NCBI GenBank assembly: GCA_016707585.1
Contig: JADJHL010000011.1
Location: forward strand, 496,001-560,000
Reading direction: 5' to 3'
Source: Ignavibacteriales bacterium
GTDB lineage: Bacteria > Bacteroidota > Ignavibacteria > Ignavibacteriales > Ignavibacteriaceae
Length of the DNA stretch: 64,000 bases
Shown: one piece after another, positions 25,627-35,522 of the stretch
Layout of the letters: each line of letters starts with the position of its first letter
Position numbering within the stretch: position 1 is the stretch's first letter
Translations under genes and position numbers: made by a program
Notes under the pieces: model-generated
Seen by the model: the letters and a program-made list of their open reading frames with translations, nothing else
Database searches by the model: none
Told to the model about the DNA's origin: nothing

Positions 25627-27891
25627 ATGTTAAAGTACTGGCGCAATCTAAAAATCAGTAGAAAAATTATTCTACCGCTAATAATAATTTCAGTTATAAG
25701 CGGATCTTTAAGTTTCTGGTATTTTTATAATCTTTATAAAGATTCTGAGGTTAACTCGCTTGTTTCTAAAGCACGTGCTTTAATAATTGAAGCTGAAGCC
25801 GTTAGAGAATATACCTCCAAGCAATTAACATTGGATATATTTAGAAAAGATATACAAAGCACTGATGATCTGCTTTATACAGTGCCAATTTTTTCTGCTA
25901 TGACTGTTGTAAAGCAAAAAGCTAAAGAACTAGATATGGATTTTAAAGTTCCCAAATTTCAACCAAGAAATCCGGATAATGAACCGGATACATATGAAAC
26001 AGCAGTATTAAAAAAATTAGAATCAAGCAATGAAAAAGAGTACTGGGAAATTGATGAAGAAACAAACAATGTAAGATTTTTTAGACCAATAAGGTTAACA
26101 GAAGAATGTCTTAAATGTCATGGCGATCCTCAAAAATCTTTAGAGTATTGGGGCAGAACTGATGGCAAAGATGTTACCGGTGCAAAAATGGAAGACTGGA
26201 AAGTTGGCGAAGTGCATGGTGCTTTTGAAATATTTATGTCTATGGAACCGGTCAATGCATCGGTTGCAAATAAATCTTTAATAATTGCACTTATATCTGC
26301 ATTAAGTGTTGGAGGAATAATTTTTATTGGATTATTTATTTCTAAAAATATTAGTGAGCCTATAGAAGTTTTACATAAAGCTGCGCTAAGAGTTGCAAGC
26401 GGTGAACTAAAAGTTAATGTAGATATACAAAGACACGATGAAATTGGTGAGCTTGCTGATTCATTTAATGCAATGTCTGATAAGATAACCCAACAGATGG
26501 AAGATCTTGATGGATTACCATCACCATTAATGATGATTGATCCGGATTTTAATATTACTTATTTCAATAAAGCTGCGGCTGATGTTGTTGGTAAAGATCA
26601 AAAATCTGTAATCGGACAAAAGTGTTACGATCAATTTAAAACAGATCATTGCCGTACCTCAAATTGTGCAACGCATAAAGCTATGTTAACAAAAGCCGCT
26701 CAGGTCGCTGAAACATTTGCCAGACCGCAGGGAAAAGAAATTCCTATTGCTTATGCGGCTAAAGCTAATATGGATAAAAATGGAAATGTAATTGGAGCTT
26801 TAGAATTTGTAACTGATTTATCCAAAGCAAAAGAGCAGGAAAATTATTTAAATCATCATGCACAAAAGATGCTTATCGAAATGGAAAAATTTGCACAGGG
26901 AGATTTATCTGTTGGATTGAAGATTGAAAATAAAGATGATCTTATTGGAAAATTATTTACAGGATTTAACCAGGTAGTTGATAACATTAGAAATATAATT
27001 ATTAAAGTAACTGAAGCAGTACAAGCTACAGCAAGCGCAGCAAATCAAATATCTTCATCAACCGAAGAAATGGCTGCAGGCGCGCAGGAACAATCATCGC
27101 AAGCCACAGAAGTTGCCGGTGCAGTTGAACAGATGACAAAAACAATTTATGAAACAACTAAGAATACAGTTCAGGCAACTGAAGCAAGTAAGAATGCTGG
27201 TGTAATTGCAAAAGATGGCGGACGGGTTGTTGAAGAAACAATTGTTGGTATGAATCGCATTGCAGAAGTTGTTAGAAAAAGCGCAGGTACAGTTCAGGAA
27301 TTAGGAAAGAGCAGTGATCAGATTGGTGAAATTGTTCAGGTGATAGATGACATTGCAGATCAAACAAACCTGCTTGCATTAAATGCAGCAATAGAAGCGG
27401 CAAGAGCAGGTGAACAGGGAAGAGGATTTGCAGTTGTTGCTGATGAAGTAAGAAAACTTGCGGAACGTACTTCAAAAGCAACTAAAGAAATTGCAACAAT
27501 GATTAAGCAAATTCAAAAAGATACTTATGACGCAGTTGATTCAATGCAAGAAGGCACAAAACAGGTTGAAGATGGAAAGTTACTTGCAGAAAAAGCTGGA
27601 TCATCATTGCAGGAAATAATCCACGGAGCTCAGCAAGTAGTAGATATAGTAACCCAGGTAGCCGCAGCAAGTGAAGAACAATCAAGTGCAGCCGAACAAA
27701 TAAGCAAAAACATTGAATCAATTAGTTCTGTAACTCAAGAAAGTGCAAGCGGCATTCAGCAAATCGCCCACGCATCTGAAGACCTAAACAGGTTGACACT
27801 AAATTTGCAAGAGTTAATTGCACAATTTAAACTTGATGGGAAAGAGGAAAAATACGCAGTACGCCAGAATGGAAAACTAATTCATATTTAA
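25627..27891 (+). CDS. Methyl-accepting chemotaxis protein C with periplasmic haem c-type sensor and PAS domain
   Basis: An intact 754-residue receptor. Membrane helix (about 15-34), a DUF3365/Tll0287-like periplasmic domain with a covalent-haem motif CLKCH (161-165), second membrane helix (about 218-240), HAMP, a PAS domain (LPSPLMMIDPDFNITYFNKA, about 298-317, with Cys-rich QKCYDQFKTDHCRTSNC), a second HAMP-like linker, and the signalling domain. The haem domain would face the periplasm and could sense redox state, O2 or NO; Geobacter has haem c chemoreceptors of this general kind. The C-terminal tail is VRQNGKLIHI. A sigma-28-like site precedes it. Confidence 0.92.
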   Translation: MLKYWRNLKISRKIILPLIIISVISGSLSFWYFYNLYKDSEVNSLVSKARALIIEAEAVREYTSKQLTLDIFRKDIQSTDDLLYTVPIFSAMTVVKQKAKELDMDFKVPKFQPRNPDNEPDTYETAVLKKLESSNEKEYWEIDEETNNVRFFRPIRLTEECLKCHGDPQKSLEYWGRTDGKDVTGAKMEDWKVGEVHGAFEIFMSMEPVNASVANKSLIIALISALSVGGIIFIGLFISKNISEPIEVLHKAALRVASGELKVNVDIQRHDEIGELADSFNAMSDKITQQMEDLDGLPSPLMMIDPDFNITYFNKAAADVVGKDQKSVIGQKCYDQFKTDHCRTSNCATHKAMLTKAAQVAETFARPQGKEIPIAYAAKANMDKNGNVIGALEFVTDLSKAKEQENYLNHHAQKMLIEMEKFAQGDLSVGLKIENKDDLIGKLFTGFNQVVDNIRNIIIKVTEAVQATASAANQISSSTEEMAAGAQEQSSQATEVAGAVEQMTKTIYETTKNTVQATEASKNAGVIAKDGGRVVEETIVGMNRIAEVVRKSAGTVQELGKSSDQIGEIVQVIDDIADQTNLLALNAAIEAARAGEQGRGFAVVADEVRKLAERTSKATKEIATMIKQIQKDTYDAVDSMQEGTKQVEDGKLLAEKAGSSLQEIIHGAQQVVDIVTQVAAASEEQSSAAEQISKNIESISSVTQESASGIQQIAHASEDLNRLTLNLQELIAQFKLDGKEEKYAVRQNGKLIHI

Positions 27892-27930
27892 TATTTGAGT
27901 TAGATCATTTTCACAAACAAATTATACTTT

Positions 27931-27960
27931 TAGGCAGCCTAGGGGAGGCTGTCTATTTTT
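27931..27960 (+). terminator. Terminator after receptor C
   Basis: TAGGCAGCC (27931-27939) pairs with GGCTGTCTA (27947-27955) with one G-U pair, followed by TTTTT. Confidence 0.85.
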
Positions 27961-27977
27961 GAAGTGTAAATAGTTTG

Positions 27978-28004
27978 TAAACATTTAATAAAAATGTCCG
28001 ATAA
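27978..28004 (+). promoter_or_regulatory. Sigma-28 promoter of receptor D
   Basis: TAAA (27978-27981), 15 bases, TCCGATAA (27997-28004): both boxes are identical to those of the flagellin promoter. It is 210 bases before the receptor D start, leaving a leader of about 200 nt. Nothing else was recognised in the 27892-28214 gap. Confidence 0.75.
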
Positions 28005-28214
28005 TAAAACAACTGGCAAATAAAGGCAGTATTAATGAAGGAGTATTTTTAAAGCTTCATTTGAGTTTTTTTAATTGCCGAACTAAAAACAAGAATTACC
28101 AAAGTTCTTAAATACATTAATGGTTAATCTTAAATGATTTTTAACTTCAGACAAAGTGTTGATTCTATTGTAATGCGAAGTTTATAAATTATTGTTACCG
28201 AAAGGAACATAATT

Positions 28215-30134
28215 ATGAAGTTGTACAAAAATCTAAAAATCCGAGCTAAATACTTTATCCCGGTATTTATTATCTCTATCGGATTTTTATTTGTTGTTGT
28301 GTATGGTATCAAAGCTCTCAATTCCACTTCGGAATCTATGGTTAACTTTATTGATGGGGATCAATCTCTATTATTAGCATTAAGTAACATGTACGCACAG
28401 GGATTGCAATCTGAGCAAGCAACAAGAAATGTATTACTCAATCCTTCAGACAACAAAGCAAAAGACAACTACAAAAAAGCGAATAGTGATTTTATTAAGT
28501 ACGCTCAAACAGCCAAAAAATCTGCTACAAATTCTAATGAAGTAATTACTAAAATTGAATCTCTTGAAAAACTTTGGGGTGAAATGGATTTGTTAAAACA
28601 AGGTGTACAGGATTTTGCAGTTTCAGGCAATCTTGCCGCCGGAGTTGAATTGTTAAATTCCAAAGAAACAAAAAAATGGCGAGAGCTAAAAGAAATTTTA
28701 CTTGTGTTGATAGAACAAAAACAAAATGATGTGCAATTAGAAAAAGCAAGAGTGCAAGAGGCAAGCAGTTCAGCATTTAACAGTATGATTACTTATTCTA
28801 TAGTAATAATGTTAATAAGTTTTATAATACTTTTTTTTGCAGCTAATGCATTTATTAAACCTATAAAATTATTGGAAGATGGCGCAAATAAAGTTGCAAA
28901 TGGAAATACTGATGTAACATTAAAAATTGATTCTAAAGATGAACTTGGCAGTTTATCAAAATCATTTAATGTAATGGTTGAGAATATCCGTAACTCTTTA
29001 GATGATGTAAGACAAAAAAGTTTACTTGCAGAAAATGCTGCAAACGAAGCTGAAGAACAAAGAAATCTTTCTAACTCACAAAAAGAATATTTGCAAGAAT
29101 GCGTGCAACAAATGCTTGTCGATATGGAAAGTTTTTCAAATGGTGATTTAACAGTTAAACTTTACTGCGAAGGTAAAGATGAACTTATTACAAGCCTGTT
29201 TACAGGATTCAACAATACTGTAAACCATATAAAGGATACAATAACAAAAGTCAGTGAAGCCGTTCAAGCCGCAGCAAGCGCAGCAAATCAAATTAGCAGC
29301 AGTGCAGAACAAATGGCAGCCGGAGCTCAAGAACAGAGCGCACAGACTTCTGAAGTTGCATCAGCAGTTGAAGAGATGACAAAAACAATCGTTGAAACAA
29401 CCCGAAACACAGAAAATGCTTCAAAGGCATCAAGGTTAGCCGGCAAGGTTGCTAAAGATGGTGGTTATGTTGTTGAACAAACAATTAATGGTATGAATAA
29501 AATTGAAGAAGTAGTAAGTAGAAGTGCCGATACAGTTCACGAACTTGGAAAAAGTAGTGATCAAATTGGTGAGATTGCTCAAGTGATTGATGATATTGCA
29601 GATCAAACAAATTTGTTAGCACTAAATGCTGCGATAGAAGCTGCCCGCGCTGGTGAACAAGGCAGAGGTTTTGCTGTTGTTGCTGATGAAGTAAGGAAAC
29701 TTGCTGAGCGTACAACTAAAGCAACAAAAGAAATTGCAGATATGATTAAGAAAATTCAGAATGATACTAATGGTGCGGTTGAATCAATGCAAAGAGGTAA
29801 AGAAGAAGTTGAAAAGGGAAAACAGTTTGCACTTAAGGCGGGAGATTCTTTAAATGAAATTATTACTGGTGCAGATTCAGTTGTTGATTTAGTTACACAG
29901 GTAGCAGCAGCAAGTGAAGAGCAATCCAGCACTGCTGAAGAAATTAGTAAAAATATTGAATCGATTAATAATGTGATTCATGAAAGTGCCAGTGGAATAC
30001 AACAAATAGCCCTTGCTTCTGAAGATTTAAATAGACTAACAATAAATCTTCAAGAAATAGTTTCTCAATTTAAAGTTGATAACACTAAGCAGAGTTTTGC
30101 AGTTAGACAAAACGGAAAAATTGTTCATGCATAA
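28215..30134 (+). CDS. Methyl-accepting chemotaxis protein D (four-helix-bundle type)
   Basis: An intact 639-residue receptor. Membrane helix (YFIPVFIISIGFLFVVVYGI), a periplasmic four-helix bundle of about 150 residues with QSEQATRNVLLNP typical of 4HB_MCP domains, second membrane helix (SIVIMLISFIILFFAANAF), HAMP with DELGSLSKSFN, a coiled-coil insert, and a complete signalling domain (tip DDIADQTNLLALNAA). The C-terminus ends VRQNGKIVHA. The ligand is probably a small molecule bound at the bundle dimer interface; it cannot be told from sequence. Transcribed from its own sigma-28 promoter and closed by a terminator. Confidence 0.93.
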   Translation: MKLYKNLKIRAKYFIPVFIISIGFLFVVVYGIKALNSTSESMVNFIDGDQSLLLALSNMYAQGLQSEQATRNVLLNPSDNKAKDNYKKANSDFIKYAQTAKKSATNSNEVITKIESLEKLWGEMDLLKQGVQDFAVSGNLAAGVELLNSKETKKWRELKEILLVLIEQKQNDVQLEKARVQEASSSAFNSMITYSIVIMLISFIILFFAANAFIKPIKLLEDGANKVANGNTDVTLKIDSKDELGSLSKSFNVMVENIRNSLDDVRQKSLLAENAANEAEEQRNLSNSQKEYLQECVQQMLVDMESFSNGDLTVKLYCEGKDELITSLFTGFNNTVNHIKDTITKVSEAVQAAASAANQISSSAEQMAAGAQEQSAQTSEVASAVEEMTKTIVETTRNTENASKASRLAGKVAKDGGYVVEQTINGMNKIEEVVSRSADTVHELGKSSDQIGEIAQVIDDIADQTNLLALNAAIEAARAGEQGRGFAVVADEVRKLAERTTKATKEIADMIKKIQNDTNGAVESMQRGKEEVEKGKQFALKAGDSLNEIITGADSVVDLVTQVAAASEEQSSTAEEISKNIESINNVIHESASGIQQIALASEDLNRLTINLQEIVSQFKVDNTKQSFAVRQNGKIVHA

Positions 30135-30184
30135 AAATTAAAAGCAAGATCCATTTTGTTCCGACAATTTTTACACACACACAT

Positions 30185-30212
30185 AAAAGGGTTTGCTCAG
30201 GCAACCCTTTTA
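30185..30212 (+). terminator. Terminator after receptor D
   Basis: AAAAGGGTT (30185-30193) pairs with AACCCTTTT (30203-30211) with an inner GC step, followed by an AT-rich tail. Confidence 0.8.
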
Positions 30213-30253
30213 TTGTTTATTAGAAAATATTAAAAATAAACTATGTAGTTACT

Positions 30254-31020
30254 ATGAAATTATTTTTAACCAGTCTTCTAACATTTCTTTTAATCTTTTT
30301 TACTTCTGTAAATTCGTTTTGTCAAGATTCAATTGATATAAACGAAAAGCTGAAACCATTCTATCATACGGAATAGAAAATGACTTTGTTACCAGGTACA
30401 TCTGGAATGGATTAAGCTATAATCATGGAATCATCCATCAACCAACTTTATGGTTAACATATAATGATTTTACAATTTATTCCTGGGCTAGTTTTACTCA
30501 GCACGAATTTGATAACAATGTTATTAATAATGAAATTGATTTAGCAGTACAATATTCAAAACAATTAAACATAATATGTTTAGAAACATCACTAACCTAT
30601 ATTTATGCTTTACAGGATAATGCAGCAGCAACAACAGAAGCTTATCTTAAATTATCCTGTGGACTTTTTGAAACAGAATTATATTCTGATGTAACTGTTG
30701 ATGTAATGGAGAACTTGGGAAGTTTTAGTGGAAGTGTTGGTTTTAATAAACAACTGTTTGAAAATGATGAACTAAGCCTATCAACAGGATTATGTATTGG
30801 ATGGGCAAACAATAAATTCAATAAAAATTATATTGGTCTTTCCGAAAATGTAAATTTGTTCAATTACTCTATGTTATATGTTGAATCAACTTATAACATT
30901 TTTGATAATATCTACATTAAACCGCACATTGAATATTGCTATCTTTTTAGTCCTGTCTTCAAATCAATTTCCGGTAATAGTTTAACAAATTTTGGTATAA
31001 CTGCGGGAGTTGAATTTTAA
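30254..31020 (+). CDS. Outer-membrane beta-barrel protein, paralogue of the 22.5-kb barrel (frameshifted)
   Basis: The ATG at 30254 opens a signal peptide (KLFLTSLLTFLLIFFTSVNS, then FCQD). The frame ends after 40 residues at TAG near 30377. Adding one A to the run near 30350 joins it to a frame that runs to 31020, giving about 255 residues. The junction region reads IENDFVTRYIWNGLSYNHG, matching the VSRYVWRGLDIAN signature of the other barrel. The rest alternates strands and ends FGITAGVEF, typical of an outer-membrane barrel. Role unknown; it again stands next to receptor genes. Confidence 0.7.
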
Positions 31021-31192
31021 TTTAAATTGTACTCAAAAGTAAGTTTAGAAAAAATATTTTAAAAGCGCTTAAATGAAATTTAACTTTAACTAAAAGTTTA
31101 TTGAAAAACTGGCTGAAAAAACTTAAGTTAAAAATGATTTAGATAAAGACTTTGATTTTACGATTGAATTTTGATGGTAATGGAATTATAGA

Positions 31193-31606
31193 ATGAATGA
31201 TGAAATAAATAAAACTGCTGGTGATGAAAAGAATAATATTCGTTCGATCCTTTTAATTGAAGATGATGCAATCAATGCAAGTGTAATACAAAGATTTTTA
31301 AGAAATGATTTTAAAGTTGATATTGGATTTAATGGTTTAAAAGGCCTGGAATTAGCCGAAGCAAATAGTTATTGTTTGGTTTTGCTGGATATTAATCTCG
31401 GTCGTGGTATAAATGGAATTGAGGTATTGCATCACTTAAAAAAAAATGAAAAGTTTTTAAACGTACCAATGATTGCTTCTACTGCTTACACAATGAAAGG
31501 CGATAAAGAAAGATTATTTGAAGCCGGTTTTGATGATTACATTTCTAAACCCTACACAATGGATGAAATACTTATAAAAATAAAAGAACATCTAAAACAA
31601 ATTTAA
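31193..31606 (+). CDS. Stand-alone receiver-domain response regulator
   Basis: The 137-residue protein is a single receiver: acidic pair EDD near 27-29, phospho-acceptor in VLLDINLGRGINGIE (about 61-75), conserved Thr/Ala in STAYT and Lys in ISKPYT. There is no output domain. The wording LLDINLGxGIxG and the YISKPYT ending match the receivers at the ends of the two giant hybrid kinases here, so it may take phosphate from them or have split off from one. A role in relay or as a phosphate sink is inferred. Confidence 0.85.
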   Translation: MNDEINKTAGDEKNNIRSILLIEDDAINASVIQRFLRNDFKVDIGFNGLKGLELAEANSYCLVLLDINLGRGINGIEVLHHLKKNEKFLNVPMIASTAYTMKGDKERLFEAGFDDYISKPYTMDEILIKIKEHLKQI

Positions 31607-31798
31607 CTCAGCTAATTGTTTGCAAACTATTGATCTGCTGTATGTCCAATTGAGTTTGAAAACTAAAAGTCTTTTTTATTATAATCTTAAAACCCGTTTT
31701 TAGATATTTAATTCTGCAAATTTTACACCAGCATCAAATTACATCCGTAAACTTTTGTTACTAACATTTGATTTAATTATTAAAACCATTTTTTATAC

Positions 31799-31825
31799 TA
31801 AAGTTAGTTCTGCTTATTTCGATTA
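31799..31825 (+). promoter_or_regulatory. Sigma-28-like promoter of porin-receptor E unit
   Basis: TAAA (31799-31802), 15 bases, TTCGATTA (31818-31825). The -10 box is weaker than the others (CGATTA instead of CGATAA). It is 94 bases before the porin start, in a 290-base gap with no gene. Confidence 0.45.
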
Positions 31826-31918
31826 TATGCTAAAGAGCAATATTTAAAACATAGTTAAAGTCAGCATTGTTTTACTTTCCGACTTCAACTAACTATGAAA
31901 AACAAAGAGAGAATAAGT

Positions 31919-33133
31919 ATGAAAAGAATTCTGTTACTTTTTGCAATAATGGTTTCTTACTCATTTAGCCAAACAACAAATGAAAATGTTCCTGATATAA
32001 AATTATCTGGTTTTATAAAAACAGATTTCTTTTTTGATTCAAGACAGGTTGCAACATTTAGAGAAGGACATTTTTTACTTTATCCATTAAATGAATCGCT
32101 TGATGCAAATGGTGAAGATTTAAATTCGCATTCTAGTTTTAATGCGCTGTCAATTCAATCACGTGTAACAGCAAAGTTTACAGGACCATTAGTTCTAGGA
32201 GCTAAATCCGGTGGAATGTTAGAAGGAGAATTTTTTGGAACTGCTGATGCTGATATAAATGGATTTAGATTAAGACATGCATTTGTAACATTTAATTGGG
32301 AAAAAACAAGTCTACTTTTTGGACAAACCTGGCATCCAATGTTTGTTGCAGAAGTTTTTCCGCAAGTTGTTTCATTCAATACAGGTTCACCTTTCCAACC
32401 ATTTGCAAGAAATCCACAAATAAGATTTACACAATCGTTTGATGCTTTAAAAGTTATTGCAGTGCTTCTTACACAAAGGGATTTTACAAGTAATGGACCC
32501 GCAGGATTTAGTTCAACTTATTTAAGAAATACAGTTATTCCATCAGCACATTTACAATTACAATATAAATCAGAAAGCTTTATTTCTGGCGGCGGAGTTG
32601 ATTATAAAACACTTACACCAAGAATTGCAACAACAAAAAATTTAAAAGCAGATGAAACAATATCAAGTTTTGCAGGATTGTTTTACGCAAAATATACAAG
32701 TTCAGATTTTAGCTGGATGGCTGAAGGAGTTTACGGACAAAATCTTACTGATTTATTAATGCTCGGTGGATATGCAGTTAGCGCGGTTGATACATCAACT
32801 GGTTACGAACAATACACAACATTAAATACTTTTTCTATTTGGACAGATATTTCTTATGGAAAGGAAATTCAACCTGGATTATTTGCTGGATATACAAAAA
32901 ATCTTGGCGCTGATGAAAAAATTGTTGGATCATACTATACACGAATAAATAATATTGATAAAATATTTAGAGTGGCACCTCGTGTAGTTTTTAATTTTAA
33001 CAATGTAAGATTTTCAACCGAACTTGATATTACATCTGTATCATACGGTAAAGCTGATGAGTTTGGTAAAGTATCAGATACAACAAATGTTTTAAATGTT
33101 CGTGGTTTAGTTGCCGTTTATTATTTCTTTTAA
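31919..33133 (+). CDS. DcaP-like outer-membrane porin
   Basis: About 404 residues from the ATG at 31919, which gives a clean signal peptide (MKRILLLFAIMVSYSFSQ) behind a purine-rich ribosome site; an earlier in-frame ATG at 31895 would add 8 charged residues and is less likely. The barrel has the DcaP-type core: GGMLEGEFFG, FRLRHAFVTFNW, LLFGQTWHPMF, then a RNPQIRFTQ strand (about 125-190). The C-terminus ends in VAVYYFF, the aromatic end that outer-membrane proteins use for assembly. DcaP porins take up negatively charged small molecules. It is 14 bases before receptor E, hinting that uptake and sensing of the same solute are linked. Confidence 0.75.
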   Translation: MKRILLLFAIMVSYSFSQTTNENVPDIKLSGFIKTDFFFDSRQVATFREGHFLLYPLNESLDANGEDLNSHSSFNALSIQSRVTAKFTGPLVLGAKSGGMLEGEFFGTADADINGFRLRHAFVTFNWEKTSLLFGQTWHPMFVAEVFPQVVSFNTGSPFQPFARNPQIRFTQSFDALKVIAVLLTQRDFTSNGPAGFSSTYLRNTVIPSAHLQLQYKSESFISGGGVDYKTLTPRIATTKNLKADETISSFAGLFYAKYTSSDFSWMAEGVYGQNLTDLLMLGGYAVSAVDTSTGYEQYTTLNTFSIWTDISYGKEIQPGLFAGYTKNLGADEKIVGSYYTRINNIDKIFRVAPRVVFNFNNVRFSTELDITSVSYGKADEFGKVSDTTNVLNVRGLVAVYYFF

Positions 33134-33147
33134 CAAGAAGGTAAAAA

Positions 33148-35230
33148 ATGAAATTAAAAAGATTAAAAGATTGGGGAATGTTTTCCAAAATTATTTGGCT
33201 ATTAGTATTTACAATTACACCATTAGTTTTATTTCTATTTCTTTACATTCTTCCATCATTTGAAGCCCATCTATTTGAAGAAAAGCGCACAGCTACAAGG
33301 CAAGTTGTTCAGGTTGCAAATGCGATAATAACTAAATATCAAAAACTGGAATCAGATGGTACACTATCTGCTTCTGAAGCAAAGCAAAAAGCTCTTACAG
33401 AATTAAAAGAGTTAAGATATAATGAAGATGATTATTTCTGGATAAACGACACTCATCCAACAATGATTATGCATCCGATAAAAACTGTTCTGGATGGAAA
33501 AGATATTTCAAATATTAAAGATCCAAATGGCGTACATCTTTTTGTTGAATTTGTAAATGTGTGTAAAAAAGATGGACAAGGTTATGTGGATTATATGTGG
33601 GGAAAAACCTGGACATACTCAACCACAACCAAAAGTTTCTTTTGTTATGCTTAATAAAAAATGGGATTGGATTATTGGAAGTGGAATTTATGTTGATGAC
33701 GTTAATGATCAAATCTCAGCTTTCACATCAAAAATAATTATCATACTTGTAATAATTGTTCCAATTGTATTTTTTGCAGGATATTATTTTACAAAAGTTC
33801 TGGTTAAACCAATTAAACAATTAGAAGAAGTTGCAAACAAAGTTGCTTCTGGTGATGTTGAAATGATTTTAGAATCTCATTCAAATGATGAAATCGGGAA
33901 ATTGAATCAATCATTTACAAAGATGATTGCAAATATTAAAGAGTCATCACTTCATGCAGAGCAAATATCTGAAGGTAATCTTAATTTAGAAATTATTCCT
34001 AAATCAGACAAAGATGTTCTTTCAATTAGTCTTAATAAAGTTGTATCAAACATTAAAAATCTTGTATCTGATGTTAACACACTTTCAGATTCGGCAATAC
34101 TTGGGAAATTAAGTACAAGAATAAATGAAGATGAGCATCATGGTGAGTATAAAAAAGTAGTATCCGGTTTTAACAGTACACTTAATGCAATCAGCAGTCC
34201 GTTTAATGAAACAATAAAAATTCTTAAATCACTTGCTACCGGTGATATGACATCCAGAATGACTTCTCAGTGTAATGGTGATTATAACATTATAAAAGAA
34301 AATATAAACACTGTTGCAAATGAACTAAGCAGCGCATTACGTAAAGTAAATGAAGTTATTCAAGCAACCGCAAGCGCTGCAAATCAAATCTCATCAAGTG
34401 CGGAGCAAATGGCTGCTGGCACACAAGAGCAAAGCTCACAAGCAAATGAAGTAGCAAGTGCTGTTGAAGAAATGACTAAAACAATTTTTGAGACAAGTAA
34501 AAACACAAGCTTAGCAGCAGAAGCAAGTAAGAATGCCGGGCAGTTTGCAAAAGAAGGCGGAAAATCAGTTGAAGAAACAATTGAAGGAATGAAAAGAATT
34601 TCTGATGTTGTTACAAAAAGTGCTGCTACAGTTCAAGAGCTTGGTAAGAGTAGTGATCAGATTGGTGAGATTATACAGGTTATTGATGATATAGCTGATC
34701 AAACTAACTTGCTTGCATTAAATGCTGCAATAGAAGCTGCTCGTGCTGGTGAGCAAGGCAGAGGTTTTGCTGTTGTTGCTGATGAAGTAAGGAAACTTGC
34801 TGAACGAACAACTAAAGCAACAAAAGAAATTGCCACAATGATTACACAAATTCAAAAAGATACTTTGCAAGCTGTTAATGCAATGCAGCTTGGTAAGGAA
34901 GAAGTTGAACGTGGGCACTTGTTAGCCGTTAAAGCCGGCAGATCTATAAAAGATATTATTACCGGAGCAGAAAAAGTTGTTGATATAATTACACAAGTTG
35001 CTGCTGCCAGTGAAGAACAATCATCTACTTCTGAAGAAATTGGAAAAAATATTGAAGCAATTAATAGTGTAACGCAGGAATCTGCCAGCGGTGTTCAGCA
35101 AATTGCTCAGGCATCAGAAGATCTTAGTAAGCTAACAGTAAATCTGCAAGAGTTAATTGCAAGATTTAAATTGGATGAAAATGAAAAATCATTTGCAGTT
35201 AGACAAAACGGAAAATTAGTACACGTATAA
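33148..35230 (+). CDS. Methyl-accepting chemotaxis protein E with single Cache domain (frameshifted)
   Basis: Membrane helix (IIWLLVFTITPLVLFLFLYI), periplasmic sCache_2-type domain with the signature RYNEDDYFWINDTHPTMIMH (about 91-110) and WDWIIGSGIYVDDV, second membrane helix (IIILVIIVPIVFFAGYYF), HAMP repeats and a signalling domain. An extra A near 33603 breaks the frame; removing it reads GKPGHTQPQPKVSFVMLNKK and gives one protein of about 694 residues. The C-terminus ends VRQNGKLVHV. Cache_2 receptors commonly bind small organic acids. It follows the porin gene closely and probably shares its promoter. Confidence 0.88.
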
Positions 35231-35273
35231 ATCTATGTAGCAGAGATTGATTCTAATAATTTTACACACACAA

Positions 35274-35302
35274 TAAGGGTTTGCTTAGGCAGCCCTTTTT
35301 TT
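35274..35302 (+). terminator. Terminator after receptor E
   Basis: AAGGGTTTGC (35274-35283) pairs imperfectly with GGCAGCCCTT (35288-35297) and is followed by a T run. Confidence 0.75.
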
Positions 35303-35377
35303 ATTCCACCAACTTTACAATCCTTAATAGTTGCTAAATGTTATAAATCAAATTACAGCTTCGTTTTCAAAACATTC

Positions 35378-35404
35378 TAAACAAACCAAAAATCAATACG
35401 ATAA
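35378..35404 (+). promoter_or_regulatory. Sigma-28 promoter of receptor F
   Basis: TAAA (35378-35381), 15 bases, TACGATAA (35397-35404). It lies 118 bases before the receptor F start. Confidence 0.7.
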
Positions 35405-35522
35405 TAGACTGGACACATTTGTTTTTTTCTATTAATGAGTGCGAAAAAATATTTATCGTTTTGCAAAATGAAGAAAAAAAGTAATAATATCTTAATACCA
35501 ATTTTATGTAAGGGGATTTGAA

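Noticed and set aside
30374..30379. True early stop in the second barrel gene
   Set aside because: Signal peptide and barrel frames join with one added A and the join matches the paralogue signature, so a broken gene is less likely than an indel.
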